A stretch of 64,000 nucleotides of DNA from an uncultured Flavobacteriaceae bacterium (GCA_938020445.1 CALIIC010000060.1:1-64000), one strand, 5' to 3'. Counted from the first letter of the stretch, positions 48,245-58,153 are shown. A program made the numbers and translations. The notes: a model not told the origin generated them from the letters alone.

Positions 48245-50758
48245 ATGGGGAAAAAAATCTTGATTGCCTTTTTATTTTTAGCAACACTTACTACAACAGC
48301 ACAAAGGCCATCAGGGCAACGACCAAACCCCATTAAAGTTACGGGAACCGTATTGGATCAGGATACGGGAGACCCTTTAGAGTATGCTACACTTGTACTA
48401 CAAAGCGTACGAAACCCACAAAGAATAACCGGTGGTATTACCGATGCAACAGGTGCTTTCGAAGTGGAGACCCTTCCCGGAAAATACAATGTTCGAATAG
48501 AATATATTTCTTACAAAACCTACGAACTACCGGAGCAAGTTTTTAGAGCGGCAACTGATTTGGGAACCATTAAACTACAGCTCGATGTAGCCCAATTGGA
48601 TGCTGTCGAAGTAGTAGGCGAAAAAACCACTGTAGAGCTTCGGTTAGATAAAAAAGTGTACAATGTAGGCCAGGACCTAACGGTCAAAGGAGGTTCGGTA
48701 ACCGATGTACTCGACAACGTACCCTCGGTTACCGTGGATGTTGAAGGGAATATCAGCCTGCGAGGCAATGAAAGTGTTCGGATTCTGATCAATGGGAAAC
48801 CTTCGGCTTTATCGGGCTTAAGCCCAGATGCACTGCAACAACTTCCTGCGGAAGCCATTGAAAAGGTAGAAGTAATCACCAATCCTTCGGCCCGCTATGA
48901 CGCAGAAGGTACTGCGGGTATCTTGAATATTATTTTGAAGCAGAGCAAGACCAGTGGTCTAAATGGTTCGGTAAACGTTTTTGCCGGTACGCCAGATAAT
49001 TTTGGAGGGGCACTGAGCCTAAATCTACGTCGAGAAAAGTTCAATATTTTTACAAATACCTCCTATCGCTATCGCAATGCTCCGGGCAATGCTTTCTTTG
49101 AACAAGAGAACTTTAACCCAAATGGTACTACGGCAAGTTTTCAAGATGAGGTGAGAGCCTATCAACGTCAAAATGCCGGGATCAATACCAACATAGGCTT
49201 TGAATTCTTTATTGATTCTACGAGTAGTATTACCAATTCTTTCGTGTATCGAAAGTCTTCTGGTGATGATACGGTCGATATAGACTTTTCCAATTTTGAT
49301 GCGAATGGTACCCCAACAATTCAGAGAAATAGGTTTACAAATGAAGGTGAGGAAGATGAAAACGTACAATATTCGGTCAACTATCAGAAAAAATTCAATG
49401 ATGATGGACACGAACTTACGGTCGACTACCAATATTCAAGCGGAAATGAACTAGAGAACTCACTTATTAATGAAGTTGTTTTAAACGATAATCAGGCCCT
49501 GCCCACCGAACAGACCGTTAATAATGAAAAACAAAAAAATCAACTATTACAGTTTGATTATGTATTGCCTTTTGGTGAAGAAAATGCCTCGCAATTTGAG
49601 TTTGGATACCGAGGAACCTTTAATAATTTTAATACTGATTTTGACTTTGGTGTTGTTCAAAATGGCATTTTAAACAGCGACCCCAATTTCAGTAATGAAC
49701 TCGACTATAAAGAATATGTAAATGCTGCATATTCGCAACTTGGAAGTAAATTCGACAAATTCAGTATTCTGGGAGGGCTTCGTATGGAGGCCTCCGATAT
49801 TGGTATCGAACTGGTAAATACCAATGAAGTAAGTACAAAAAAATATGTTGATTGGTTCCCCTCGCTCTTTCTCGGGTATGAATTTTCGGAAACAGAACAA
49901 CTTACCTTGAGTTACAGCAGACGTTTGCGAAGACCTAGATCAAGATTTATAAATCCTTTTCCATCTCGCTCCAGTAACACCAATCTATTTCAGGGAAACC
50001 CCGACCTAGACCCTACTTATACCAATGCTTTTGATATTGGTTATCTAAAGCGCTGGGACAAAATAAGTGTTACCACCTCGGCCTACTACAATCGTTCAAC
50101 AGGGGTGTTTCAATTCATCACCCAAGAGCGGGGAGATTTTGTTGAGATCGACAATCCAGATGACCCGTTAAACCCTGTAATTGTTCCGGTGCAGGTGCGT
50201 ACGCCCATTAATTTGGCAACGGATAGCCGCTACGGAATGGAATTTACTTCGACCTACACACCAAAAAGAAATTGGAGACTTACTTGGAACTTAAATCTTT
50301 TTCAACGCCAACTGAGAGGTGATTACACGTATGTGGATTTTCAAAATAATACGATCAGCCAGAATTTTGACGCGGACAATTTCACTTGGTTTACCCGATT
50401 TAGCGGTAAGTTGCCACTTCCTGGCAAAATAGATTTTCAGACCAATGTATTTTACAGAGGTCCTACCGAAAATGCGCAAAGCAAATCGAAAGGAATTCTA
50501 AGTACTAATTTGGCCTTTAGCAAAGACGTAGTTAAGGATAAAGCCACAGTATCCTTAAATGTAAGTGATTTATTCAACAGCCGTAAACGACGTAGTGAGA
50601 CAAGAACAGACAATGTATTCACCTACAGCGAGTTTCAATGGAGGCAGCGACAAATAACCCTCTCATTTCTCTATCGTTTCAATCAAAAACAAAACCAGCG
50701 GACTAGAAACGGGCAAAGAGGTGGCGATGGCGCCGGAGATTTCGAGTTTGAAGGATAA
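48245..50758 (+). CDS. TonB-dependent receptor-type outer-membrane protein (837 aa)
   Basis: The signal peptide (ILIAFLFLATLTTTAQ) is followed by a carboxypeptidase-regulatory-like domain (VTGTVLDQDTGDPLEYATLVLQ, to about 105), a plug domain (about 120-235: DVLDNVPSVTVDVEGNISLRG, INGKPSALSGLSPDALQQLPA, ARYDAEGTAGILNI) and a beta-barrel to the C-terminus. This is the small-plug outer-membrane beta-barrel family of Bacteroidota rather than SusC. The substrate is unknown. It is the second gene of a two-gene unit with the GY-rich protein and is closed by a strong terminator. Confidence 0.87.
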   Translation: MGKKILIAFLFLATLTTTAQRPSGQRPNPIKVTGTVLDQDTGDPLEYATLVLQSVRNPQRITGGITDATGAFEVETLPGKYNVRIEYISYKTYELPEQVFRAATDLGTIKLQLDVAQLDAVEVVGEKTTVELRLDKKVYNVGQDLTVKGGSVTDVLDNVPSVTVDVEGNISLRGNESVRILINGKPSALSGLSPDALQQLPAEAIEKVEVITNPSARYDAEGTAGILNIILKQSKTSGLNGSVNVFAGTPDNFGGALSLNLRREKFNIFTNTSYRYRNAPGNAFFEQENFNPNGTTASFQDEVRAYQRQNAGINTNIGFEFFIDSTSSITNSFVYRKSSGDDTVDIDFSNFDANGTPTIQRNRFTNEGEEDENVQYSVNYQKKFNDDGHELTVDYQYSSGNELENSLINEVVLNDNQALPTEQTVNNEKQKNQLLQFDYVLPFGEENASQFEFGYRGTFNNFNTDFDFGVVQNGILNSDPNFSNELDYKEYVNAAYSQLGSKFDKFSILGGLRMEASDIGIELVNTNEVSTKKYVDWFPSLFLGYEFSETEQLTLSYSRRLRRPRSRFINPFPSRSSNTNLFQGNPDLDPTYTNAFDIGYLKRWDKISVTTSAYYNRSTGVFQFITQERGDFVEIDNPDDPLNPVIVPVQVRTPINLATDSRYGMEFTSTYTPKRNWRLTWNLNLFQRQLRGDYTYVDFQNNTISQNFDADNFTWFTRFSGKLPLPGKIDFQTNVFYRGPTENAQSKSKGILSTNLAFSKDVVKDKATVSLNVSDLFNSRKRRSETRTDNVFTYSEFQWRQRQITLSFLYRFNQKQNQRTRNGQRGGDGAGDFEFEG

Positions 50759-50783
50759 TAGGATAAGGGAAACAAACGTGCAT

Positions 50784-50812
50784 AAAAAAGGAGCCAAATG
50801 GCTCCTTTTTCT
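50784..50812 (+). terminator. Bidirectional intrinsic terminator
   Basis: AAAAAGGAGCC (50785-50795) pairs with GGCTCCTTTTT (50800-50810) around AAAT. It ends both the TonB-receptor gene and the small minus-strand gene that abuts it. Confidence 0.88.
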
Positions 50813-50986
50813 TTATTCGTTGCGTTTGGCGAGTTTCGCCTTTCGTTTCTCTTTATACAATTCGATCAAATTACCGAACAACCAATAGGGGACAACAAAG
50901 GTTAATAAGAAAATCATTAACCAAAAGCCTATTGTAAGGATGGTAAGAAAAGCTAAAAATCCTAAATATTGATCGAAATCGAACAT
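50813..50986 (-). CDS. Small conserved membrane protein (57 aa)
   Basis: 57-aa protein with one long hydrophobic segment (about 7-39, including FLAFLTILTIGFWLMIFLLTF and VVPYWLFGNL) and a basic C-terminal tail (LYKEKRKAKLAKRNE). I recall very similar short proteins in other Flavobacteriaceae, all unnamed. The reading frame begins 3' of a free-standing upstream region and stops right at the shared terminator, as a real gene would. Function unknown. Confidence 0.65.
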   Translation of the reverse strand: MFDFDQYLGFLAFLTILTIGFWLMIFLLTFVVPYWLFGNLIELYKEKRKAKLAKRNE

Positions 50987-51107
50987 GGTTACTTATTTTG
51001 TTATACAAAGATAGTTTGAAAAAGACCAATCTTACAAATCAAATGCAAAAAAAATAAGTTCAGCCGCATTGAATCTGGCTCAAGATGGAAAATAACACCC
51101 AAACCCC

Positions 51108-51115
51108 TACCTTTG
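51108..51115 (+). promoter_or_regulatory. Promoter -7 box of fumC
   Basis: TACCTTTG, exact TAnnTTTG match, 22 nt before the fumC ATG at 51138. Confidence 0.5.
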
Positions 51116-51137
51116 TGCTCCTTATAAACAATTGATC

Positions 51138-52535
51138 ATGAGCTTTAGAATAGAAAAAGACACCATGGGTACTGTAAATGTTCCCGAAGATAAGTACTGG
51201 GGCGCCCAGACCGAACGTTCAAGAAACAACTTTAAGATAGGGCCTGCGGCCACTATGCCTTTAGATGTAGTATATGGTTTTGCCTACCTTAAAAAAGCAG
51301 CGGCCTATACCAATTGTGAGTTGGGAGTGTTATCCGTTGAAAAAAGAGACCTGATCGCCCAAGTATGCGATGAAATCCTAGCGGGGAAATTAGATGACCA
51401 ATTTCCTTTGGTTATCTGGCAAACTGGTTCAGGTACACAAAGCAACATGAACGTAAATGAAGTAATTGCCAATCGGGCACATGAAATTGCTGGTAAAAAA
51501 ATCGGAGAGGGCGAAAAAACGATTCAACCGAACGATGATGTGAACAAATCACAATCTTCGAACGATACCTTTCCTACCGGCATGCACATTGCAGCTTATA
51601 AAAAAGTAATGGAAAATACCATTCCGGGCGTAACCAAACTTCGTAACACCCTTGACAAAAAGGCAAAAGATTTCGCTGCCGTGGTAAAGATTGGCCGTAC
51701 CCATTTAATGGATGCCACTCCCCTAACCCTTGGGCAGGAATTTTCGGGCTATGTTTCGCAGTTAGACCATGGCCTCAAAGCACTAAAAAATACATTGGAG
51801 CACCTTTCTGAACTAGCTTTGGGCGGCACCGCTGTGGGCACCGGACTTAATACCCCCGCAGGATACGATGTGCTGGTTGCAAAATACATCGCCGAGTTTA
51901 CTGGACTCCCCTTTAAAACCGCCGAGAACAAATTTGAAGCCCTTGCCGCCCACGATGCAATTGTGGAGAGCCATGGAAGCTTAAAACAATTGGCAGTGTC
52001 TCTTAATAAGATAGCGAATGATATACGCATGATGGCCTCAGGGCCACGTTCCGGTATTGGAGAAATCAGTATCCCTGCCAATGAACCTGGAAGTTCTATC
52101 ATGCCGGGCAAAGTGAACCCGACCCAATGTGAGGCCCTTACCATGGTTTGCGCTCAAGTAATGGGAAATGATGTCGCAGTTTCTATTGGTGGCACGCAAG
52201 GTCATTATGAACTCAATGTATTTAAACCGATGATGGCCGCAAATATTTTACAATCCGCCGAACTACTTGGTGATGCCTGTGTTAGTTTCGAGGAAAATTG
52301 TGCAGCAGGTATTGAACCAAATCGTGACGTGATCAAACAGTTGTTAAATAATTCGTTGATGTTGGTGACCGCCTTGAATACTAAAATTGGATACTACAAG
52401 GCTGCGGAAATTGCGAATACTGCTCATGAAAATGGAACAACCTTACGAGAGGCGGCCATCGACCTTGGGCATGTAACCGCCGAAGACTATGATGCCTGGG
52501 TAAAACCTGAAAATATGGTAGGTTCGCTTAAGTAG
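51138..52535 (+). CDS. fumC: Class II fumarate hydratase (465 aa)
   Basis: Iron-free fumarase of the citrate cycle (fumarate to malate). [25 protein letters not shown] is the family opening, [18 protein letters not shown] and [17 protein letters not shown] form the substrate-binding motifs, [10 protein letters not shown] carries the catalytic-region His, and [11 protein letters not shown] is the superfamily signature with the flexible-loop Ser. The ATG at 51138 is used; a TTG two codons upstream is unlikely. Monocistronic with a strong terminator. Confidence 0.97.
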   Translation: MSFRIEKDTMGTVNVPEDKYWGAQTERSRNNFKIGPAATMPLDVVYGFAYLKKAAAYTNCELGVLSVEKRDLIAQVCDEILAGKLDDQFPLVIWQTGSGTQSNMNVNEVIANRAHEIAGKKIGEGEKTIQPNDDVNKSQSSNDTFPTGMHIAAYKKVMENTIPGVTKLRNTLDKKAKDFAAVVKIGRTHLMDATPLTLGQEFSGYVSQLDHGLKALKNTLEHLSELALGGTAVGTGLNTPAGYDVLVAKYIAEFTGLPFKTAENKFEALAAHDAIVESHGSLKQLAVSLNKIANDIRMMASGPRSGIGEISIPANEPGSSIMPGKVNPTQCEALTMVCAQVMGNDVAVSIGGTQGHYELNVFKPMMAANILQSAELLGDACVSFEENCAAGIEPNRDVIKQLLNNSLMLVTALNTKIGYYKAAEIANTAHENGTTLREAAIDLGHVTAEDYDAWVKPENMVGSLK

Positions 52536-52557
52536 TGCTAAACAACCGACTTCTTTA

Positions 52558-52592
52558 AACAATTGCGCCCGGTCATCCGGGCGCAGTTGTTT
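52558..52592 (+). terminator. Intrinsic terminator of fumC
   Basis: AACAATTGCGCCCGG (52558-52572) pairs with CCGGGCGCAGTTGTT (52577-52591) with one G-U pair and loop TCAT. Confidence 0.85.
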
Positions 52593-52631
52593 CGTCTTTT
52601 AACCTATGTTCAAGGGAATATAAATTAGGCG

Positions 52632-52667
52632 CAAAAAAAGGGGCAAGCTTTTCAGCTTGCCCCCTTC
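52632..52667 (-). terminator. Intrinsic terminator of the coiled-coil protein gene
   Basis: On the minus strand GGGGCAAGC-TGAAAA-GCTTGCCCC is followed by seven T. Confidence 0.9.
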
Positions 52668-52688
52668 TTATTAATGGATAGTGTTTTC

Positions 52689-53576
52689 TTACTTCAAAGT
52701 AAACTGAACGTTTCCTAATAGGCTCAAACGATCATTGTAAATATTGACCATGTAATTTCCTTTTTGGAAATCTCCTGAAGGTTTGTTGATATAGTCACAA
52801 ACATCCAACGCCTTGTTCTCAAAATAGAAGTTGGTACCCTTACTGTATGTTACAGAAGCTCCCGAATCATTGGTTTTAGAATAGCTCTCTCCTAGCACAT
52901 TTCCTTGTGGATCCAAAACTTCCAAATAAAACTCTCTATCACCTGCTTCTGCAATTACGTTGTTTCCAACGGTGAAGCATATTTTTAGTTTGTCGGTTCT
53001 ACCAGCTCTAGAAGTAGAAACCAATTTACCGCTATTTCTTTCTTTAACCGCGTCTACAGTGAAGGTGGTAATGTTCATTGCAGCACCTTTTTCAACAACA
53101 TCGGCCAACTGAGTGTTCTGTACAACTAACGAATCGTTGAAAACAGTTTGTTTTTCCAACTCTACATACGTACTATCTCTTTGCATCGCGATCAATGTAT
53201 TCGATTGTTTTAAAGAATCTACTTGCTTGATCAACTGCTCTCTTTCAGCTTTCAAAACGCTTACTTGTCTTCTGTAGCGCGAAAGAGAAGAGATATCGGC
53301 CTTCATTGTTTTAACAGAATCTATATATTTTGCAATATTGTCTCTTGCAGAAACCAATTCTTCATTGGTAACATTGCTTTCCAAAATAGCTTTGTCATAT
53401 TCCGATTTTAAGCTATTTAAGTCTTCCACTACCAATTGCTTTTCCTGGGTAAGAGCCGTGGTAGTCTTCTTTTTATCTTGGTAAAGACTTACTGTATAGA
53501 TAATAGTACCTAACAATACTACTCCTAACAAGCCAGCCAAAACCTTTAATCCATTGTTATTTTTTGTTTCAGTCAT
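52689..53576 (-). CDS. Membrane-anchored coiled-coil protein with C-terminal beta domain (295 aa)
   Basis: N-terminal membrane helix (LKVLAGLLGVVLLGTIIYTVSLY, about 10-32), long coiled coil (about 35-155) and a C-terminal beta-sandwich-like domain (about 170-295: LKICFTVGNNVIAEAGDREFYLEVLDPQGN and GNYMVNIYNDRLSLLGNVQFTLK). It is presumably attached to the inner membrane with the rest in the periplasm. I recall homologues labelled chromosome partitioning protein ParA, which is wrong since no Walker motif is present. Function unknown. Monocistronic. Confidence 0.78.
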   Translation of the reverse strand: MTETKNNNGLKVLAGLLGVVLLGTIIYTVSLYQDKKKTTTALTQEKQLVVEDLNSLKSEYDKAILESNVTNEELVSARDNIAKYIDSVKTMKADISSLSRYRRQVSVLKAEREQLIKQVDSLKQSNTLIAMQRDSTYVELEKQTVFNDSLVVQNTQLADVVEKGAAMNITTFTVDAVKERNSGKLVSTSRAGRTDKLKICFTVGNNVIAEAGDREFYLEVLDPQGNVLGESYSKTNDSGASVTYSKGTNFYFENKALDVCDYINKPSGDFQKGNYMVNIYNDRLSLLGNVQFTLK

Positions 53577-53742
53577 AACGTAAAAATTAATTACTTTTTT
53601 TTTAGAATGTGTTTGTTTGTATCGTTCTATATACGGTATGGTTTTCTTTTTAGATTTTTTTGTTTAAAATTTTAGACGAACTACCTGTTTAAATCCGCGG
53701 TTATTTTACCTTTATAGGTAATTTTAGAAGAATTGAAAATCA

Positions 53743-54204
53743 ATGCCGCTACGAATTATACCCTTTGAACCTCGATTGGCAAAGCGTTTTAAAGACTTAA
53801 ACGTCGCATGGCTGGAACGCTACTTTTATGTAGAAGCCAAAGACGAAATTTTGTTGAAAAATTGCGAAAATTCCATCATCGGAATTGGTGGTTTTATCTT
53901 TTTTGCAGAATATAAGCAGGTAATTGCGGGCTGTTTTTCTTTAATTCCTTCAAAAGAAAAACAGTTTGAACTAGGAAAAATGGCCGTTGACCCTGCATAT
54001 CAAGGATTAAAAATTGGACAGCAACTACTAGAATTTGCCATCGAATTTGGAAAAGAAAAGCAATGGGAAAAAATCATACTTTATTCCAGCACCAAACTGC
54101 CGACAGCGTTGCATGTGTATCGCAAATATGGCTTTAAAGAAGTCCCGTTGGAAAAAAATCTTCCTTATGAACGAAGCGATATTAAGATGGAATTGGTGTT
54201 GTAA
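53743..54204 (+). CDS. GNAT family N-acetyltransferase (153 aa)
   Basis: Acetyl-CoA-dependent acetyltransferase fold. Motif A is seen as KMAVDPAYQGLKIGQQLLEFA (about 78-98), with the QGLKIG loop that binds the CoA pyrophosphate, followed by the LHVYRKYGFKEV motif B. Cytoplasmic. The substrate cannot be predicted. It lies 51 nt before an MBL-fold lipoprotein gene and may be co-transcribed with it. Confidence 0.87.
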   Translation: MPLRIIPFEPRLAKRFKDLNVAWLERYFYVEAKDEILLKNCENSIIGIGGFIFFAEYKQVIAGCFSLIPSKEKQFELGKMAVDPAYQGLKIGQQLLEFAIEFGKEKQWEKIILYSSTKLPTALHVYRKYGFKEVPLEKNLPYERSDIKMELVL

Positions 54205-54255
54205 CAACTTTTCAAACTTGTTAAGACCCTATCTAAAACCCCTAACTCTTATAGC

Positions 54256-55041
54256 ATGAAAAAACTATCTTTCATTGTACTTGTTTTTTTGCTTTGCCTA
54301 AATTGTAAAGAAGAAAAAACAAAAAATACTGAGCTCGTAATTGGCAACCCTTCTCGGGCAGTTCCCGTTACTGACACTATTAAAATAATTCCGATTGAAC
54401 ATGCCACAACTGTCTTGGAATGGGGTGCTATTACCATCTATATAGACCCTGTAGGAGGTGCTGCCGCATTTGAGGCACAGCGACAGCCAGATTTGATCCT
54501 GATTACCGATATACACGGGGATCATTTTAGTTTGGAGACCTTGCAGGGCCTTCGTACCGAAAAAGCCAAAATCATCGTTCCCCAGGCAGTTGCGGATAAG
54601 ATTCCATCAGAATTTACACCGCAGTTAGATGTATTGTATAACGGGGAACATAAAGAACGTTTTGGCATTACCATTGAAGCAGTACCAATGTACAACCTTC
54701 GTGATGAAGCAAAAAAATTTCATCCCAAAGGACGGGGTAACGGCTATGTTCTAACCATAGATAATCAACGAATTTATTTTTCTGGTGATACGGAGGATAT
54801 ACCCGAGATGAGAAGTCTAAAGGATATCGATAAAGCCTTCATCTGTATGAACCTACCTTATACGATGACAGAGGAGCGCGCAGCAGACGCCGTTTTGGAA
54901 TTTCAACCGGCCCAGGTATACCCATACCACTACAGAGGGCGGCCAGATGTAAGTGATGTTCAAAAATTCAAGGAATTGGTACGGGCCAAAAACACGGATA
55001 TTGATGTAATACAGCTAGATTGGTATCCTTCCGAAGATTAG
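54256..55041 (+). CDS. MBL-fold hydrolase lipoprotein, UlaG-like (261 aa)
   Basis: The lipoprotein signal (FIVLVFLLCLNC, Cys17 as lipid attachment) is followed by a metallo-beta-lactamase fold: ILITDIHGDHFS carries the metal motif (His, Asp and His, with Gly where most families have another His-x-His step), then GNGYVLTIDNQRIYFSGDTED and the late VYPYHYRG. It resembles L-ascorbate-6-phosphate lactonase-like hydrolases. It acts in the periplasm or at the cell surface, attached to a membrane. Substrate unknown. Confidence 0.86.
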   Translation: MKKLSFIVLVFLLCLNCKEEKTKNTELVIGNPSRAVPVTDTIKIIPIEHATTVLEWGAITIYIDPVGGAAAFEAQRQPDLILITDIHGDHFSLETLQGLRTEKAKIIVPQAVADKIPSEFTPQLDVLYNGEHKERFGITIEAVPMYNLRDEAKKFHPKGRGNGYVLTIDNQRIYFSGDTEDIPEMRSLKDIDKAFICMNLPYTMTEERAADAVLEFQPAQVYPYHYRGRPDVSDVQKFKELVRAKNTDIDVIQLDWYPSED

Positions 55042-55084
55042 TAAAAGAGTCTTTTCTTTCTGTAATGTAAATGACCGTTTCAAC

Positions 55085-55116
55085 AAAAAAACTCCCATTG
55101 TTACATGGGAGTTTTT
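55085..55116 (+). terminator. Bidirectional terminator between convergent genes
   Basis: AAAAAACTCCCAT pairs with ATGGGAGTTTTTT; A and T runs on both sides. It serves the MBL lipoprotein gene and ettA. Confidence 0.9.
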
Positions 55117-55138
55117 TCATCGACCAGCCAATAGATTG

Positions 55139-56830
55139 CTAGCGAATCAGCTTTTTGTACTTGATGCGTTTGGGCATCAAATCACCGCCTAGGCGTTTCT
55201 TTTTATTCTCTTCATAATCAGAGAAAGAACCTTCAAAGAAATACACTTGTGAATCCCCTTCAAAGGCCAGAATATGCGTACAGATACGATCTAAGAACCA
55301 ACGGTCGTGCGAAATAACAACAGCACAGCCTGCAAAGTTTTCAAGCCCCTCTTCAAGTGCCCTTAGCGTATTTACGTCCAAATCATTGGTAGGCTCATCC
55401 AACAACAATACATTGCCTTCTTCTTTTAAGGTCATTGCCAAATGCAAACGGTTGCGCTCTCCTCCGGAGAGCATATTTACTTTTTTGTTCTGTTCGCTAC
55501 CTGAAAAATTAAAACGACTTAGGTATGCTCTTGAGTTGACCTGGCGCCCTCCCATCATCACCAATTCTTGCTCATCACTGAAATTCTGCCAAATGGTCTT
55601 ATCGGGGTCTATATTCGAGTGACTTTGGTCTACATAGGCAATTTTTGCGGTTTCCCCGACTTCAAATGAACCGCCATCTGCCTGTTCTTCACCCATGACC
55701 ATCCTAAAAATAGTGGTTTTACCGGCCCCATTTGGCCCGATGACCCCTACAATACCTGCCTGGGGAAGTTTAAAGTTCAAATCTTCGTATAACAACTTAT
55801 CTCCATATGCCTTGCTAACACCTTTTGCTTCTATCACATTGGTACCCAAACGTGGTCCGTTAGGAATATAAATCTCTAACTTTTCATCGAGCTGTTTTTG
55901 ATCTTGACTCATTAACTTGTCATAGTTCTTCAAACGGGCCTTTTGCTTTGTTTGACGGCCCTTGGCACCCTGTCGTACCCATTCAAGTTCTCGTTCAAGG
56001 GTTTTTTGACGTTTGGAAGCGCTTTTGCTTTCTTGGGCCAAGCGCTTTGCCTTTTGATCCAACCAACTCGAATAATTTCCTTTCCAAGGAATTCCTTCTC
56101 CCCTATCCAGTTCCAAAATCCAGCCTGCGACATTGTCCAAGAAATAACGGTCGTGCGTTACTGCAATTACAGTGCCTTTATACCCTGCTAGGTGATGTTC
56201 CAACCAGTGAACCGACTCTGCATCCAAGTGGTTGGTAGGCTCATCCAATAATAAAATCTCGGGTTCTTGTAACAGCAGTCTACAAAGTGCGACCCTTCTG
56301 CGCTCCCCTCCAGACAATACTGCAATCTTTTTATCGGCCTCCGGAGTTCGCAATGCGTCCATGGCAATTTCAAGTTTGGTATCTAACTCCCAAGCATTTG
56401 AGGCGTCGATTTTATCCTGAAGCACTGCCTGCTTATCCATCAACTTTTGCATCTTATCGGCATCCTCATATACCTCGGGAAGACCAAACATATCATTGAT
56501 CTTGTTGTATTCGTCTAGAACAGCAACGGTTTCCGCCACTCCTTCCTTTACGATTTCCAGCACGGTTTTTTCCTCATCGAGTTGCGGTTCTTGTTCTAAG
56601 TATCCTACATTATAGCCAGGTGAGAAAACGACATCTCCCTGAAAATTTTTATCGACTCCCGCTATAATCTTCAAAAGAGTTGATTTTCCGGAGCCGTTAA
56701 GACCAAGGATTCCTATTTTAGCCCCATAAAAGAAACTGAGGTAAATATTCTTGAGTACGGGCGTATTTGCGTTCTTATAGGTCTTCGTGACCCCTGACAT
56801 TGAAAAAATGACTTTTTTATCGTCGGACAT
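55139..56830 (-). CDS. ettA: Energy-dependent translational throttle protein EttA (563 aa)
   Basis: ABC-F ATPase that binds the ribosomal E site and gates elongation according to ADP/ATP ratio. Two ABC domains: GLNGSGKST in the first and GPNGAGKTT in the second, with signatures LSGGERRRVALC and LSGGERNRLHLA and Walker B segments LLLDEPTNHLD and LLLDEPTNDLD. The linker between the modules is the P-site tRNA-interaction motif region. MSGVTKTYKNANTPVLKNI is a characteristic EttA start. Length is normal. Cytoplasmic. Confidence 0.94.
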   Translation of the reverse strand: MSDDKKVIFSMSGVTKTYKNANTPVLKNIYLSFFYGAKIGILGLNGSGKSTLLKIIAGVDKNFQGDVVFSPGYNVGYLEQEPQLDEEKTVLEIVKEGVAETVAVLDEYNKINDMFGLPEVYEDADKMQKLMDKQAVLQDKIDASNAWELDTKLEIAMDALRTPEADKKIAVLSGGERRRVALCRLLLQEPEILLLDEPTNHLDAESVHWLEHHLAGYKGTVIAVTHDRYFLDNVAGWILELDRGEGIPWKGNYSSWLDQKAKRLAQESKSASKRQKTLERELEWVRQGAKGRQTKQKARLKNYDKLMSQDQKQLDEKLEIYIPNGPRLGTNVIEAKGVSKAYGDKLLYEDLNFKLPQAGIVGVIGPNGAGKTTIFRMVMGEEQADGGSFEVGETAKIAYVDQSHSNIDPDKTIWQNFSDEQELVMMGGRQVNSRAYLSRFNFSGSEQNKKVNMLSGGERNRLHLAMTLKEEGNVLLLDEPTNDLDVNTLRALEEGLENFAGCAVVISHDRWFLDRICTHILAFEGDSQVYFFEGSFSDYEENKKKRLGGDLMPKRIKYKKLIR

Positions 56831-56864
56831 TTGATGTGCTTATTTTACTTTACTACTATTCTAA

Positions 56865-57047
56865 TTAAACTCGGCCTTTAAGGGCATTGAAGACCCATGC
56901 GATGGCAAAAAAACCAATTCCTACCGAGGCAAACCCCCAACCGGCCACATCATCATATCGAAATGCTCCTAAAGCAATCAATGCACAGCCGACAACTATC
57001 ATAATAAATGTGGCCCATGCTAACACAGTATTTTTGTTCATTCCCAT
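56865..57047 (-). CDS. CAL67264-type small membrane protein (60 aa)
   Basis: Short two-helix membrane protein: NTVLAWATFIMIVVGCALIALGAF, then RYDDVAGWGFASVGIGFFAIAWVFNALKG. The FRYDDVAGWGFA turn is the hallmark of the CAL67264 family found in Flavobacteriaceae. Function unknown. It lies 34 nt upstream of ettA on the same strand and could be co-transcribed with it. Confidence 0.82.
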   Translation of the reverse strand: MGMNKNTVLAWATFIMIVVGCALIALGAFRYDDVAGWGFASVGIGFFAIAWVFNALKGRV

Positions 57048-57129
57048 TTTTTGTTGGTTTTGTTAGTTCTGGTGGTAAGGGCAAATATCGACATTTTTAG
57101 AGGAAATGTAGCCCCCTTTGCACCAAACT

Positions 57130-58113
57130 TTAGCGTTCAAAAGGGAAAATAATGCCTGTCTGTCGACGAATCTCGTCCATCAACGAAATTAAATCAATAC
57201 TGTTCTTATGACTCCATAAGTCGCTTTGAAGCTTCCCTTTTTGCAAACAGGAATGTACCTCTTCGATTTCATGGGAATATCCTTGCCCCGTGGTGGGCAA
57301 ATCATGTTTCTCTTCCGTGTCATCGATCACCAAAGAGAAGCCCTGTGTCTCGTGCCATCTAGGGTCTATAAAGATAGCTCCCTTACTGCCCTGGATCTCT
57401 GCTCTCATTTCCGAATTGGATACAAGACCGCTGTATAGTACTGCTTGTGCAGTATCATACTCAAAAATCATGGAGGTTTGCACCTCTACCCCTGTTTTAT
57501 AAAAATTGGAGGCCGCCTTTATTTTCTTGGGCAGCCCTAGGATAAGATAGGTCAAAAAAATGGGATAGATCCCTATATCCAATAACGAACCTCCTGCCAA
57601 ATTGGGGTTTAACAAACGTCCGTCTTCTGCCTTGTCCAAAGCATAAAAAGCGAAATCGGCATGTATATATCCTACTTCGCCAATTTTCCCCTCTGTAATC
57701 CACTCCTTGATTTTCCGTATGGAAGGGTTGAAACGGCTCCAAAGCGCCTCCATGAGAAACACCTGGTTTTCTTGGGCGGCGTCAATAATCGCTTGTACTT
57801 CGGGCAGACTGGTCCCCAATGGTTTTTCGCACAGCACATGTTTCCCGCACTCCAAGGCTTTGATAGCCCATTCCTTATGTCCAATATGGGGTGTGGCGAT
57901 ATACACTACATCAATCGTATCAGACAGAAGCATGGCTTCATAGGAATCGTATACATGTTGTGCCCCATAGATTTCGGCAAAGGAACTTGCCCTATCCATA
58001 TTTCGAGACGCAACCGCGGTCAGTTCTCCTCCTTCAACCAGTTTTAAATCATTTGCAAAGCTATGTGCTATCTTTCCAGGGCCTAAAATTCCCCATCTTG
58101 TTTTTTGTCTCAT
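57130..58113 (-). CDS. Gfo/Idh/MocA-family oxidoreductase (327 aa)
   Basis: NAD(P)-dependent dehydrogenase acting on sugars or related cyclic alcohols. RWGILGPGKIAHSF carries the Rossmann GxGxxA-type loop; HVLCEKPLG has the conserved EKP lysine, and LLDIGIYPIFL the DxGxYP motif of the catalytic region. Length is standard. The ATG at 58113 is chosen because it puts the Rossmann strand at residue 5; an in-frame start 30 nt upstream is possible. It is divergent from the carboxylase gene. Confidence 0.9.
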   Translation of the reverse strand: MRQKTRWGILGPGKIAHSFANDLKLVEGGELTAVASRNMDRASSFAEIYGAQHVYDSYEAMLLSDTIDVVYIATPHIGHKEWAIKALECGKHVLCEKPLGTSLPEVQAIIDAAQENQVFLMEALWSRFNPSIRKIKEWITEGKIGEVGYIHADFAFYALDKAEDGRLLNPNLAGGSLLDIGIYPIFLTYLILGLPKKIKAASNFYKTGVEVQTSMIFEYDTAQAVLYSGLVSNSEMRAEIQGSKGAIFIDPRWHETQGFSLVIDDTEEKHDLPTTGQGYSHEIEEVHSCLQKGKLQSDLWSHKNSIDLISLMDEIRRQTGIIFPFER

Positions 58114-58153
58114 ACAGTACCGAAATTTCCCAAATGTAATCAATTTTACTGCT

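Noticed and set aside
52689-53576. ParA/chromosome-partitioning label for the coiled-coil protein
   Set aside because: No Walker A or ATPase motif; it is a membrane-anchored coiled-coil protein.
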